From assembly GCA_000231825.2 (NCBI GenBank), contig JH720317.1, positions 313,161 to 377,160 of the forward strand: DNA of 64,000 nt, written 5' to 3'. This document shows, in pieces, positions 25,017 through 39,400 of the stretch. Each line of letters starts with the position of its first letter. Position 1 is the first letter of the stretch. Source of the stretch: Tetrahymena elliotti 4EA. Its lineage: Eukaryota; Ciliophora; Oligohymenophorea; Hymenostomatida; Tetrahymenidae. The notes beneath the pieces are model-generated. The model was not told the origin of the DNA. It searched no databases and worked only from the letters and a program-made list of their open reading frames with translations. A program made the position numbers and the translations under genes.

Positions 25017-28000
25017 TCAAAAAACTCCAAATTTATTAGTTTGGAAGTATTTTTTAATAATAATACTTTAGAGAAGAATATCAACATGGAAAAGAGTTAA
25101 TGATGATTTAGTTTCAATTAAATCTTAGTTGATTGCTTAGAAGAGCTTGTTCCAACCTACAAATATAGCTAAGCAGACAAATATTAGTTAGTACCAAAAA
25201 AGGATTAGCACAGTGTTAGCTATTGAATCTGTATACTCTGCTGCTACTTCATAGTAATATAAGTTTAATGCTACTGCTGAATTTTCAATCGCAATAACGA
25301 GGTCATTAAGTTCTGTTAAAACATCTTATGTATATTATAGTTACTATATTTACTATTGAATATTTTAAAACTCCACTGGTGTATATTATGTGTATTACAT
25401 GTAAATTTAAGTGAATATATCTATTTGCTAAACTGCATAATTATAGCTTTATATGATTCCCTTTTTTAAAATGCCTTTAGCTAAGCTTTCACATGGTGTC
25501 CCTGTTGGGTTTTCCCTGAAGTATTTTGGATATTTTATCATAACTTAGCAAATGTCATTGTTTACAATTTTATTATAAAGTTCTTCATATAAAACTTCAT
25601 TGTGCCTTTAAAATTATGGAGGGTATTGTAATTAAGTTTAGTAATTTTTCATTTCTTGAAAAGCCTCATATGAGTTTACCATAAATTAATAGTATTATGT
25701 TTTACTAGGGTCTTAATTGTTAAATATTGCTTAAATGTTATAATATTGAGGAGTAATTATTTATTAAACAACTACAATTAACTCAATTATAGATTTTTTA
25801 GAGTCTAATAACCATTCTTGCTCTCTCACAAAGGCACTTACTAACATAAGGTTTAAGATAGGTTGAAAAACAAAAGCGAATATCAAAATTAATCCAAGAA
25901 TAATATGTACAAATTTTAATTTAGGGAGACTGTCAAATTAAGCAATAGAGCGTTTGCGTTTTTGTGAGAAATTTTATATTTGAAAGAATTACCTTAATTC
26001 CTCTTCTTGCTCAAGTTATTCATTTGAAAAAATGTTATTATCTTCAATTTACATATTACGAGTTCTATTTAGCTTATTCATCTTTTTAATAATATTTTTT
26101 TGAATGTATTCTACAAATTCATTCATTTTTTATATCTGAAGCTCTAATAAGTCGGGCCTTATTGAACCCATTAAAGATAGGATTTCTTCTTTTTATTTTA
26201 CAGATAAATATTTAATGATAAAGAAAGTAATAACTAGTATAACAGCCATAGAAATTACTACTGAGAATTGTAACCAATAACTTTGATAAATTCCATCTAG
26301 AAAATCCTTGATATTTTTTTCAAAAAAAGCCTAAAAAGCAGTTTATTTACTTTTTAATTCAGGTAAATTTTCCCATTGAAAATAACGAACCCAAAGATCA
26401 TTCTTGATAACAAACCATTTAGTATTGTAATAAAAATCCTTCATTACATCAATTTACTGTTTCTTCTAACTTCTGTAAATGTTAGTTGAGCTATCAATTT
26501 GTGTCATAAATTGAATCTCTGAAAAATATGAAGAAAGATAAGCGATAGATTCTCTATTTGCAAAAGTTTAAACCAATTAAAAGTAGTCTGCATCCAAATC
26601 ACTCACACCTGATACAGCTTTTTCTTAAGCTGCTTTAGATTAGATATTCATTAGATTTTTATCAATCTATGGAAAATCATATTTTAATAAATCTTAAAAG
26701 CACATCTATCTTGCAACATCAAGAGTATTATACAAAAATTCTATTGGTTTAGTTATGGACTTGAATGAGGGTGAAAATAAGTCAATTCCATTTTAGTTAG
26801 TTATATATCCAATAATAGTTATTGCAATAAATATTAAGAGAGAGGCAAATCCTATTAAAATATAAATGTGGAGGTTTTTCAGACCTACTTTTGATTTTAT
26901 TTTTTTGACAATCAAATTTTTTTCATTTGAGCTGCGACTTTCTCCTGATCTAGAAACACTATTGTTTGATGCATCTATTTAAAGATGAGACAAGAAGTAA
27001 TATTTTTGCTTACTTTTTTCATTTTATTATTTTTTAATTAAATTATCTTTTCCTTTTTTTTATATGGTTGAGATTAATAGATCTGATTGTTGTTGCTACA
27101 TTTATTGTTGTTACTGTTGTTTTTTTAGATTCTTAGGATTTTTTTAGATTTAAATGTATTCTTCTTTAGTTTAATTAATTGGAGAAATGTCATCTTGTTT
27201 TGGTCTTACAGCTTCGAGATAGCTTTATTCTTGATAATAAGACACAATTTACTCTAAATCTTATTTAGATTAAGTAATATTCATTAAATATTCATAAGAC
27301 TTATCAAAGTTACGAGCAGAATTTTAAGGAAAATTTTCATTTCTTTATGTATCATCAAATCTATATAAAGATAGCTAAGACATGTTTGCTATTCTCAAAT
27401 CTGAAAAAGTTTAATTTTTTGAGTTTATAGAATTTTAATTTTTGATTGCTTCGATATTAGTGGATAGCGAAGAATTTTATTAAATAATTTTATTTTCTTT
27501 TATTTTGTATTATTCTTAAAATGGTTTATCTCCATAAACTATCTGTGACTCTTATTTTTGATAAAGTTCCTAAATATCTAATCCAATTTAGGTTTCTTTA
27601 ATATCTTTTCTTGTATGCAATTTATTAAACAAATTTAATTACCCTAACTTCCACTTTTTTTAGTTTGGAGAAGGAGAAGATGTTAGTTTTGTTTCATCAA
27701 GAGAATCGCTATCACTCTTACTTTCTAGCTATTAAAGAAAATTAAATGATCCTTTATCATTACCTTGGATTATTCTGTTAACATATTAAATTTCATTTTA
27801 AACTTCAGCAATATTTGAAATATTTGAAATATCCTTGATCTTGATGTATTTAAAAAGAAACTATCCATCACTTTCTCTTTGAATATAAAGCTAAAATTTT
27901 ATTTAAAATACCACTAAAGAGTCACATAAACTCTATGCCTTTTTTAGCTATTAGATAGTATATTTCTCAATTGAAATTTAGTTTTTTTCATTTAATGCGC

Positions 28001-31000
28001 CTTTCTGTCTAGGTATTATCAAAATACTAGTGTAATACTATTTTTGATTACTATTTATATGTTCTTTTTAGTTAACAATACTCACTAGAGGTATCAGTTC
28101 AGTAATTTGAAATTGCTTAAGAGAATCTATATTGATTATAAATAAATAATTATTAAAAATCAGAAAGTAAATTTCTAGTGAAATAAATCAACAGCATTCA
28201 CTTAATTTCACCAATTTACATTTTAATTATAATTACTTACTAAATTAAAATGAACATTTGATAAAATTAAATTGCTTACAATAATTACTAGAAATAATAT
28301 TTACCATAAGATATTTTTACTTCCAAGCAATTTGAAATAAATTAAAATAAGCTCGAACTTGTTGCTTGAATTCCTCCTTGCTTTGAGAGAAGAATGTAAT
28401 GACTTGATTTATTGAATTTCTTCACAAGATAACATATTCCTACTTCATCACCATATTTTTGGAATTTGCTAGTAGTCTTCAGAGGAAATATAAATCCCTT
28501 CTCATCCAAACCGAAATTCAATCTGTTTTCTAATTTGAAAAATTTGTATTTTTTCAATCAGGATTTTAAAATGAAAAGAAAAAGTGAGGCTGTTTGTTGT
28601 TTTTAAAATTTGAAGATAATGAATTCTGATATTATAATAATTAATCTGAAAAAATATGGGGAGATTATTTAATCAAAGTATAAATAAAACTGATTTTATT
28701 AAATAGAAATTTTACTAGTATTTAAGAATTGGCTTTCGATGTGATTGATTGAATTCAAACTGAATGCATTTAGTATAGAATTTATTTCAGTAGGAATAAA
28801 TTCACCTAAGTTTCTCCCTTTTATGTTAATTGATATTGAAGAAGTACTGTCAGAAGAGAAGAATTAATAAAATTTATCTGTGACAAGATTCACACAACAT
28901 TTGCCTTTTACAAAAGAACAAAAGATGACACATTAGTTTTCTGATATATAGCCTAATTTTTTGTTGTTGTTAAATTTGCTGTCTTCTTCAGTGTCTCCAT
29001 ATTATTTGAATGATTCATTATTGATTTCGAATTTCTACTAAAGATGGTTTATTTAATATTCATATTTCTCTTAACAATAGATTTCGTAAAAGATAGAGCA
29101 CAAATCTTTTACTTGGGAGCTGTTTGGAGAGTTCCTCTTTAAATTATTTAAAATATTGATGATTTTCTTTTGTTTATTACATAACAAAAATGCTTTATCT
29201 TTTATTAGACTCAAATTAATTTAGTTCTAGCAAAGATAGTTGTAAAACAATCCTGTCTTTTTCATCAAACCAATTATTTTGATTTAAACACTTTTGTTTT
29301 CCTTTTCATATTATATGATTTACATCATATTAATACTTTAGTTTTTGCTTTATAAGTTAATTAGCTTATCACTGTAGAGAACAATCATTTAGCTTTAGAT
29401 TTCATTCAAAGCTATTTTATCTGACACTGTCAATTGTTAATTATTCAAATTACTTTTAATGTTTTCTAAATTACAGTATGACTTAATGGGGTTATTAAAC
29501 ATTTCTATTACAAAATATTAATAACTAAACAAGATATTTTTATTAACAACACGATTTCTAGATATGAAATAAGTGAATGTGTTATCTATAAAATCAATTA
29601 AAAAATTCTTTCTCCGTTCTTCATCTACAAACTATTACTATTAGACATATTACTAATCCTAGATTTTTATTAAAAAAATTGAGTTAGTAATTAATTACTT
29701 ACTCTTTTATTAATAGAACTATACTAAAATTGAAATAATGAAATTAGCTACATTGAAATACTTCATGCAAAAGCAAGGAAAAGAAGAATTGTTTTAGCAT
29801 TTTTATTTATGATTTAAGTAAATTTATTCAAAAAGAGCTCCACTCTTATTTAGTGCATAATTGGCTTAGATATATGCTAATTTCTAAACTAAATACACAA
29901 CACTAGAAAGGAACTCAGGAACATTGATAGATTTTTGAGGATCACTTATTCTAAGCAAACATTCTACTATTTTCTAATTGCGGTGTTTTAAAATTAACAA
30001 ACCAATTTAAAAAGAAATACCAATTAAAATAATACTTCCTATGAATGAACCCTATTATGATTCAATAACCAAATAACAAAGTGAAATCACTAAAAAAATA
30101 GTTTGGTTTGCAATATTAACAATTTCAATTTGCTATTTTTAGAACTCACATCTAAATATCAAGAAGAATATTCTGATAATTTATTTTAGTATAACAAACA
30201 AGCTCAGTATGTTTGAGGAAGATACTTTATGCACAATAACCATGATTAGCATCAATAAGAAATTGATTTATCCAAAAAACTAAACTTACTTTTATGAATA
30301 ATTATTGCTTAAAAAGCTATAACCAATACTTTGTCTTTCGATTAAATATCCTTTTTATAAAAGTTACAATTAACATTTTATGGTCAACAAATTTCTCTTT
30401 TAAATTTTTATATTAAATGAAGTGTAATATCAATAACTAACTAAAAATTTATTTACCAATCAAAGGAATAAGGGCTATGTTGATATAAGAAATGCCTTTA
30501 ATAAAAGTTCTGCTGCCATTACTTTCAAACGCATAAGTCAAGGATACATACCAGCAAGGCAGCAATAATAAATATTGATAGAATGTATTAATTATTTATT
30601 GTATCTTGTAAAATATTTGCCATTAGATTTTCTTATTTATCAAAAAGAATGTTTTAACTATGGAAAGAGCCCAATATATAAGGTTAACAACAATGAATAC
30701 AAAATTCATTAAAATAAATGTCTTTTAGTAATCTTTATTTGAGTTTAATTTTGAGATTCGAACAAGATCAATGAACCTATTCTCTTCAGTTAAGCTTTCA
30801 TCATTGAATTTTAAATCTATAGAAAAAGATAGCTCTTCTAAAGTATAAATAATAAGTAAAGCAATAAATAAAAGCTAATTAGGAAGGTATGAAGAAAACC
30901 CTAATTTGAAAGAGATCAATATTAAATTTATCAAATATTCATTTCTCTTACTGATATTGATCTTTTTAGAAAATGATTTTTTCCCTTAACTTAAGAAAAG

Positions 31001-31021
31001 ATCTTGCTTTTGATTATTCAT
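25017..31021 (-). CDS. giant multi-pass membrane protein with PAS-like region (paralog 2)
   Basis: Predicted 1844 residues; exons 31021-30457, 30350-28716, 28529-28305 and 28126-25017 (introns 106, 186, 178 nt; total divisible by three). N-terminal membrane segments include LLFIALLIIYTLEEL and FVFIVVNLIYWALSIV; the HKQKC...PCFC motif lies near residue 372. The PAS-like part begins around residue 735 (FGLDEKGFIFPLKTTS, GICYLVKKF, YILLSKQGGIQATSS). Its intron lies at the same codon as in paralog 1 (..LNT/K-x-R..). A Gln-rich linker with a QQQQQQMQQQQ-like run precedes four further helices; the last (VLILFWYQLIFVCLAIFVGW) is followed by a tail ending KKYFQTNKFGVF. An extra intron inside the PAS-like part is absent from paralog 1. 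Specific function unknown. Confidence 0.87.
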
Positions 31022-32820
31022 TATTTTGCTTTGTTTGTTTTTTTTTTGTGTTATTTATTTTTTGTTTACTCTTTTTTTATTTATGAATAAAAATATCATA
31101 ATTAAATTATCTTTAAATATAAAAGATCTTCAAAATTGATTAAAATTTCTTCAATGCTCGTGATTTACTAGTAAATTTTGTATCTTATCATAGCATTTAT
31201 TGCTAATTAATTAAGGAAAAGTAAATAAATATTTCTTGAAAGGCATAAAAATTAATCTTACATTGAATCTTTGAATTTGTTTTTGCAACTTTAATCTTGA
31301 GATACACATACATATTCTTTTTACTACAAAAAATCCAAATTAATTCATCCAAATAAAATCCATTTACAACCAATTTTCCAAAATAATTTGGTAAGCTATT
31401 AATCCAGATTTATCTCAAAATAGCCAGAAACAGAAACAAAAAATTTAAATTAAATTGCTTAATCACTTAATTAGATGGCATTTATTTCCATAGAATTTTT
31501 AAAGACTAAAATAAAAAACCTTTTAATTGTTAAAGAAATCTCTTTACATTTTAATAGAAAATTTTCAAAACTTAAAAGCAATTTTTCTTATAAAAAATTA
31601 TGATTAAGCGAAGATTTCTTATTATTCATAAAATTTTTGACTGTAAGAGCTTTAAAAATACTTTATCTTCAGCTCTTAAAAATCAAATATTTTCAACAAA
31701 ACTAAATAATTTTTATTTCTGGGAATTTTAAATGCAGCTAGATTATAATTAGCCTATTTTAACTAATTTTGTGGATTTGTTTTTTATTTTGAGTATTATT
31801 TGTTAGGCTATTTCAATACAATACATTTAATAACAGAAAGGTTAATAGAGTTAGTTTTTTTATAAAACTAGATTAAGGATCATCTAACAAAATTAAATTT
31901 ATAAAAAATTGTTAAAAGAATATTTTGTTCGTTAATCAATGATACCATTAATTAATTCAGATAAATTCTAATCAATTTCCAAAAAAAAAATTAAATTTTT
32001 ATTTAATGTAATCAATTTTTTTAACAAAATTTGAAATAATACTTTGAATACCAATTAATTCACAATGAAAATTTATCATCATGATCTAAATTTCAATGAT
32101 TTATTATTAATTATTTTCTATAACAATGGCTCAAAAAAATATCAAAAGAGAACATTAATTTTAGTTTCTATTCCTCCATAAGAAACATAGGAAACATAGG
32201 AAAGAGTAAATAGAAAAATTACTAATTACTGATAAAATGATATGCTAACTCAATAAGGTTTTTTTTTTTTTCATTCTTGTTTAAGCAAAATTTTTAAAAA
32301 TTGGTCTAGATTCAACTTAGGTTTAAGAATTTCTTTTTATTTAAAATATAAAAGAGTTTTTAAGTATATTGTGAATGGTTTTTAATTGTATATTAAATTT
32401 AAAATATTTAACTAGAGTTAAAAATATTTACAATTCTCCATTTTTTTACAGTTTTATGATTGATTTTCTTTTCAATTTTAAATATCAAAAAATATGTATT
32501 ACTATTCATTCATTTTTGAAAAATATTATTATTGGTAAAAATAGAATGAATAAATTTATCTATGAATCAAAAACCACTAATATTATTAAATTAAAATAAA
32601 AAATAATTGATTACTCCTAGTTTCATTAATAATCAGATCTTTCTATCATATATTATTATTCTTTTATTTAAAATAAATAATTCTTGAGAATTATGTATTT
32701 TTCATATAATGACTCTTTTTATTAATAATTTAACATTTTAAAAGTGATATTTTTTGCATGTGTTTTACCAGTAGAATTCAATTTTAAAATAAATATTCTT
32801 TTTATTTTACAATAATTTAC

Positions 32821-32855
<35 letters not shown>

Positions 32856-34705
32856 CCTAGGGTACTGCCTTAGTAAAGGCTACATACAAATAGAATACAT
32901 ATGCTTACGTTTAATGTTTATTTTTCTTTTTGCTTCATTTAAATTAAAAAATAAAAAGAAAAATTATTTTATATAAAAATTAAATTAAAAATAATTATAT
33001 TTAATTAGTTTTAAAGCTAACAACAGCTTTTCTATCTTAAGAGTTATTTACGTTAACTTTTATTTAATTATAAGTTGAAACCTTTTTGTTTAAAAAATTT
33101 ATCAATACATAAAAATCCTACATGGCTCTTAAATTATGCCATAAGAGTTTTTTTTGAGTTAAAAATCAAAGGATAAAATAATATCTTCTTTACCAAATTG
33201 AAAAAAATTTGAAATAAACTTGTTTATTTTTTAAAAATTTAAGAAAACTGTGTTTAATTAACAAACAAAAAAATGTGAAAGAAACATAAATTATTTAAAA
33301 TATTTTTTATGATAGTTTACAAAAAGTAGTTTGATATTTTTCATTGAAAAATTGCTATTTTTTAATTTTGTAAAAGAATTTTAGCTTCATAATTACTATT
33401 AAAATACTAAAAAAGCTCATAGAATATTTAGTGAATAATAATAAGTAATTTTAGAAAGAAAATAATGTTTTAAATACTGCTTCATTTTGAGTAAAAAACT
33501 GATATTACCCTAAAATTTAGATAAGCTTTATTTAAAATAGGATATAATTATTAGAAATGCATTTTTACAAATTTATGAAATGTAATAAATTAAAATTGAA
33601 AAAAAATACCAGCTTAATTTATTCTGTTAAATTAAAAACAGAAAGAACTTTTGATAAACATAAATAATTAATTAATTTTACCCAAAAATGAGGCCTCAGA
33701 AACTGTAATAAATTATGAATTAACAAACTACTGATAGATATTATCTTACAAATTTAAATAGGTTTAACTAAAAATATCCCTTAAATCAAGTATTCAAAAT
33801 AAATTTTTTAGCATTTATGAGAACATAAATATAAAATTATGTAACAAAGCCTAAAATAGAATTTTTGGTTAAGTAGAAATGTAAAAATATCTTTGGCCTT
33901 AAACAATAACGAGAATAAATTAAAGTATATGCTCTTTTAAACTTTTAAAAAGCAAAAATTCAAGAAAATTGATAAAATCATAAATAAAAATTTTATTTGA
34001 ATTTATAAATTTTAAAAAAATTAGAAAAGACTTTATTCAAGATTCTTAAATCATATTTTTATTGGAGAAAACTAAAATGGTTTGAAATTTTTTCATTTTA
34101 TTTACTTAAAAAAAATTATATTATTTTGTTGTGATTTGATATTTTTCTATTTTACTAAATTAAAATTTATTGAGATATTTATTTGTGTTCATTTTTAATA
34201 ATAATTAATAAATTATAAAATAACGCCTTTATTGATTTTTTATGAAATTATTGACTCAGTTTTTTCTCTTGAAAATTAAAACAGAAAATTCATAAGTTTT
34301 TCAACAAACCTAGATATCAATCAAAATGTAAGGATCTGTTGATCAATAAATACGAAATCATAAAAATAGATGAAGAAAATCATTGTTTTTTTTCCAGCAA
34401 ACATAAAAATAAAAATGTTAGTATTTATTGATGTGAGCTAGGTAGTAAAAATATATGAGGAATATTCATCAAAAATTTTGTGTTGGGTAGAAAATTGACG
34501 TAACTTTAACAATTATCTTTGATAAATATCAAGTCATGATATCAACCTCAAATTATTTTCAATTTATTTTGTTAATTGAAAATCAATAAAAAAAAACAAA
34601 TATTTAAGTAGTTTTCATAAACAATTTCATCAAATTTATTTATTAAACAAAATAAAGCTTAACTAAATTCAACAAACAAGCAAGCAAGCAAACAAACAAA
34701 CAAAT
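31022..34705. other. long AT-rich intergenic region
   Basis: 3.7 kb with no convincing gene. An 82-codon frame at 32126-32374 (+) runs through a 13-T tract and is probably chance. The region holds the TA microsatellite with an adjacent palindrome and, at 34673-34704, an AAGC/AAAC four-base repeat just upstream of the carrier gene, presumably in its 5' leader. Confidence 0.5.
32824..32866. repeat. TA microsatellite abutting a perfect 16-bp palindrome
   Basis: About 13 TA units (32824-32850) are followed directly by AGTACCCTAGGGTACT (32851-32866), which equals its own reverse complement. It is much more GC-rich than the region around it. Confidence 0.9.
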
Positions 34706-35656
34706 ATGTAATCTTAGTAAATTGAAAATATATTCACATTTTAAAATTTTTGGGAGAAAGTAAAGCCTTTCTTTATAGGTGGGTTTGCAGGGTTCCCAGC
34801 TACTGTATTAGTTTAGCCTATTGATACTGTTAAAGTTAGGATTTAGATTATAAGCGAATAAATAGCTTTAGGCAAAGCTAATGGAATGACCACTAATCCT
34901 ATTACTGTATCAAAGCATGTAATTGCTAACGATGGGATTAGAGGATTATTCAAAGGCTTGGATGCCGCATTTCTTAGACAAATAACTTATGGTTCAACTC
35001 GCCTAGGATTATTTCGTTTATTGTCTGATACACATATTAAGAGAAATAATAGATTACCTACTATGTTTGAAAAAATAATGTATTCTTCTTTTGCTGGTTA
35101 TGTAGCTTGCATCATTGGGCAACCAGCTGATATTTCTGTTGTTAGATTTTAGTAAGATTCTTTGTTGCCAGTTCATAAAAGAAGAAATTATAAGAATGTA
35201 GTAGATGCTTTGCTAAGAATAGTCAAAGAAGAAGGTTTATTCACATTATGGAGAGGATCACTCCCAACAATAGTTAGAGCTATTTTTATTAATATTGGAA
35301 TGTTAACAACTTACGATGAAGTTAAAGAAAGGGTAAATGCTTATACAGGTACAAAAGATCTCTTTACTACATCTTGCATAGCTTCTTTTAGTGCTTGTTT
35401 AGTATCTTCTGTAGTTTCTCTACCATTTGATAACATAAAAACAAAGCTCTAAGGAATGAAAGCTAATCGCCATGGAGTATTCCCATATAACAATATAGGA
35501 GATTGCATGGTAAAATCAATAAAATCAGAAGGATTTTTAGGATTATGGGTTGGGTTACCAACTTTTGTATTTAGAATGCTCCCTCACTCAATAGTCACCT
35601 TATTATTTTAAGATTATTTATATAAATTATTAGCAACAAGCAAAGTCAAAAATTGA
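34706..35656 (+). CDS. mitochondrial carrier family protein (2-oxoglutarate/malate-carrier-like)
   Basis: Single exon, 316 residues, the normal length for the SLC25 family. The three carrier signatures P-x-[DE]-x-x-[KR] are PIDTVKVR (Pro38), PADISVVR (Pro140) and PFDNIKTK (Pro240), about 100 residues apart, as expected from three two-helix repeats. Gly-rich matrix-helix motifs GIRGLFKGLDAAFLRQ, GLFTLWRGSLPTIVRA and GFLGLWVGLPTFVFRM follow each. The second signature lacks the usual third-position basic residue. RQITYGSTRLGLF is typical of the dicarboxylate/oxoglutarate branch, so I favour exchange of 2-oxoglutarate or malate at the inner membrane, but substrate is inferred. The start follows AAACAAAT and gives a short hydrophilic N-terminus. 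Confidence 0.9.
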
Positions 35657-36467
35657 ATATATTATTAATTAGTTATAGTCAACAAAAACTTCAAAACCCA
35701 TTCTTATTCATTTCTATCATAAATCTTTATAATTGTATTTATTTTTTTATGCTATTTTTTGCTTGAACCTAAATAGTATTTATTTATTTTGTTTCCTTCA
35801 ATTAAACAACACTCTAAATCTATCTGAAATTTCTTGTAAATTTTTGCATAATAAAAGCTTATACAATTTAAGGTTTTTTGTTAAAATGAATAAAATATTT
35901 TACATTAAAATATTAAATTTCCTTCTTTCCATAATATATATAGAACCTCCTACTGTTATCACTCAATTCATTTTATTGATTTTGTAAAGAAAATTATATG
36001 ATAATTAATCTTTTTTTATTTACTTTTAAATTAACCTTCAAATTTTCATTAAAATAATATTAGTACTTAAAAAATAAGTTTTTAAATCAATCATTTTTAT
36101 TCTTTGAAAAATTAATTAGAGTTGACTAAAAACAATCTTATCTTTCTAATCTCTAGATGTAAATCTAAAATACTCTTTCATATCAGTGAAATTAATATAA
36201 ATGATAAGTTTTATCAAAAAATAGTCTTGAAACATATAAATTTATTTACAATGTTATTGGAGATATGCTTTTTAAATTTGGTCATAATTAATAACTATTA
36301 TGAGGATATGCTAATTATTTAAATTTTTGTTTATATAAATATAAATTGAATAAAAAATATATTCGCATAATTTTATATAGAGTCAGATTGTTTTACTAAC
36401 CGATTTGTTTAGCTTTCATCAAAAATATATCATTAATCTATTAAAAAAATCAGTAATCTCAATCACC
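35657..36467. other. intergenic, no gene seen
   Basis: AT-rich spacer between the carrier gene and the 3' end of the convergent LRR gene. Short hydrophobic open frames at 35733-35990 and 36122-36322 (+) look like chance. Confidence 0.55.
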
Positions 36468-39400
36468 TCATTTTAATGATAGTTCAACTAATCTTTTTAC
36501 TTTCAAAAGTTTTTGATTTGATCTCAACACATCCATTTCACCAATTTGATTCTCACTTTTTAAAATTAAATTGAATTTAATAATATTGCAGGATATGAAT
36601 AAGAGAAAAGAATGAATTATAACATTTATAATAAATAAATTAAAATTAGAAACACCAAGTAAACCAACCCTAATTAGTTACTAATAAATGAAAGTCTAAC
36701 TTTATACTAGATTTTATAGTGTTAATATTAAAAGGAAATTTTTTACTTAAGATTAAGAATCAAAGTTTAGATACTGGAGCATTTTGCTAAGTCAGATACT
36801 AATCCTTTTGCTCCTATCTAATCAATATCATTATCTCTTTTTAATATTTTTAAAAATGTTGAAGTATTTAAAGTATGAGAAAAGATAGTGAATAAATTCA
36901 AAGCAATAAATAAAATTAATATATATTTTACACTTAAGTTAATAAATAGCTCATAAGTTAAATTCTTTGTTAAAAAATGTTTTATGAATTTTGAAAAATA
37001 CTTACTAGAGTTCAAGAGTCAATGTTTTGAGATTAGAAAATTTTGTTAGCTCATTTCCTAATCGTTATGCACCCATTCCATCAATATGACTACTCCTATT
37101 AAAAATTAAATATTAGGTATTGAATAATTAAATATTTAAAGAAAGAATGTTAATAATATCATATTTGAATTTAATTCACAAACAAAAAAAAATTAATGGG
37201 TTATCGTTAATTAAAGTCTTTATTAATTTATTAAGAAAGAACATTTTTACCCTAAACCAAGAGTCAAAGCTTAGAGATTTGAGCATTTTACTAACTCACA
37301 TACTAATCGTTATGCACCAATTTTCCCAATATAATTGCAACTTTAAAAATATAAAAAAAATAAATATTTAATAATTTAAAAACAAAATAAAAAGATAAAA
37401 ATTTGAATTAGATTTGAAAGCAACCAATAAAGATTAACGAGGTAAATATCAATAATAAATTGTTGTTCGTAAATTTCAATCTTAATACATTTCTTTATTT
37501 CTTTGTTTATTATTCAAAAATGCATTAATAATATTGGACCACTGCCTTTACCTCAGATCAAGAGTCAAAGAATAGAGATTAGAGTATTTTGCTAACTCAG
37601 ATCCTAACCCTTATGCTCCAAGTTCATCAATATCAGTCTTGCTTTTAAAATTTTATAAAAATATCAAAGAATAAAGAAATATTAATAAATGAGAAAAAAT
37701 TTATAAGATGAATATCAATTAAACCCTAATATAAATTAATGTTTTTCAATTGAACAATTAATATGAAAAACTATTTTTACTAAAGGTAAAGGGCCAAAGT
37801 TTAGAGTTTAGAGCATTTTATTAATTCAAATGCTAATCCTTAAACACCCTTTCCACCAATTTTATTTTGCCTTTTAAAAAATTAAATATTTAAAGAATGA
37901 GAATCATATAAAATGCTTATAAACAAAAATAAAAATTATAGATCCAAATATCAATTAAATCAAAATTCTTTAGTTGCCCATAATTAAATATGAAACAATA
38001 TTTTTACATGAGGCCAAGAGTCAAAGTTTAGAGATTTGAGCATTTTGCTAAGCCAGATCCTAATCCTAATGCTCCAACTTCATCAATATGATTCTTGCTT
38101 TTAAAGGTTAATAAAAATTAGAATAAAGAAATGTTTAAGAAATGAGAATTTAAATTTTAAAATAAAAATTTATTTTATTAATATCAAGTCACCCCTTCCT
38201 TATTAGTCCTTTTTAAAAATGAGCAATTAAAATTTAAACTCTGTTTTTACTAAAGATAAAGACTCAAAGTTGAGAGTTTAGAGCATTTGATTAATTCAGA
38301 TGCCAATCCTTAAGCACCCATTCCACCAATTTTATTCTAACTTTTAAAATATTATTAAATTTACATTAAAAATAAACTAAGAAAAGCATAATAATTTCTA
38401 TTTAATTTGAAAATAAAAAATCTAAATGAATGAGATAGATATATATACCAAATTAGTTGTAAATTAAATTTTTTATTGATTCAAAAAGGAATAAGAAAAA
38501 CTGTTTTACCAGAGATCAAGAGTCAACTTTTAGAGATTAGAGCATTTTGCTAACTCAAATCCTAATGCCTAAGCACCTATTGCATCAAGATTGTTTTCTC
38601 TTTAAAAATATAAAAATATTTATTTGAGAAAAGAATTAGAAAAACATGGAAATATAAATTAAATTTGATTGCCAGTTGTTCTTAAATTAAAAGTTTTATT
38701 TCTAAAAAACATAAAATTAATATTGAAAAACCTAATTTACTAGAAATCAAGAGTCAGACTTTAAAGATTAGAGCATTTTGCTAATTCAAATCCTAGCCCT
38801 TATGCACCCATTTAAGCAATTTTGTTTTTCCTTAAAAAAAATATATTGCAAAAAAACCATTTAAGAATAAGAAAAAGAAAATAATATGAGTATTTATAAA
38901 AGATAAATAAAATTTATGAACCAACCAAGCAAATATCAAGTAAACAAATAAATAAGAAAACCAAATTAGCAAGTCATTCATATATTAAAATCTTCATTAA
39001 TTAATTCTAAAGCATAATAAATTTATTGAAAAAAAAATATTATACTAGAGATAAAGAGTCAAAGTTTAGAGATTAAAGCATTTTGCGAGTTCAGATCCTA
39101 ATCCTTTTGTGCCGATTTGACCAAGATTGTTCTGCCTTTTAATAAAATAATTATAAATATACTTTTAATTAGGAAACATTAAAAGAAAATATTATAATAT
39201 GAATAAAATTTGAAACAAAAAGTAAAATTTAATGAGCCAAATATAAATAAAAATCAAATTAATAGCTTCATTTCTTCAAAAATTCCTAAATTAATATTAA
39301 AGAAATATTTTTACATGAGATCAAGAGTCAAAGTTTAGAGATTAGAGCATTTTGCTAATTCAAATCCTAATCCCTACACACCTATTTCACCAATAATATT

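Noticed and set aside
29645..29700. A 44-nt intron (GTAAGT...TCTAG) in giant paralog 2
   Set aside because: Removing it shifts the frame to an early TGA; reading through keeps the family sequence.
32126..32374. 82-residue plus-strand gene
   Set aside because: Passes through a 13-T run, has low-complexity content and a length expected by chance with only TGA as stop.
34886..35452. Two separate small carrier-like genes
   Set aside because: They are one carrier gene; the apparent breaks are in-frame TAG/TAA read as Gln.
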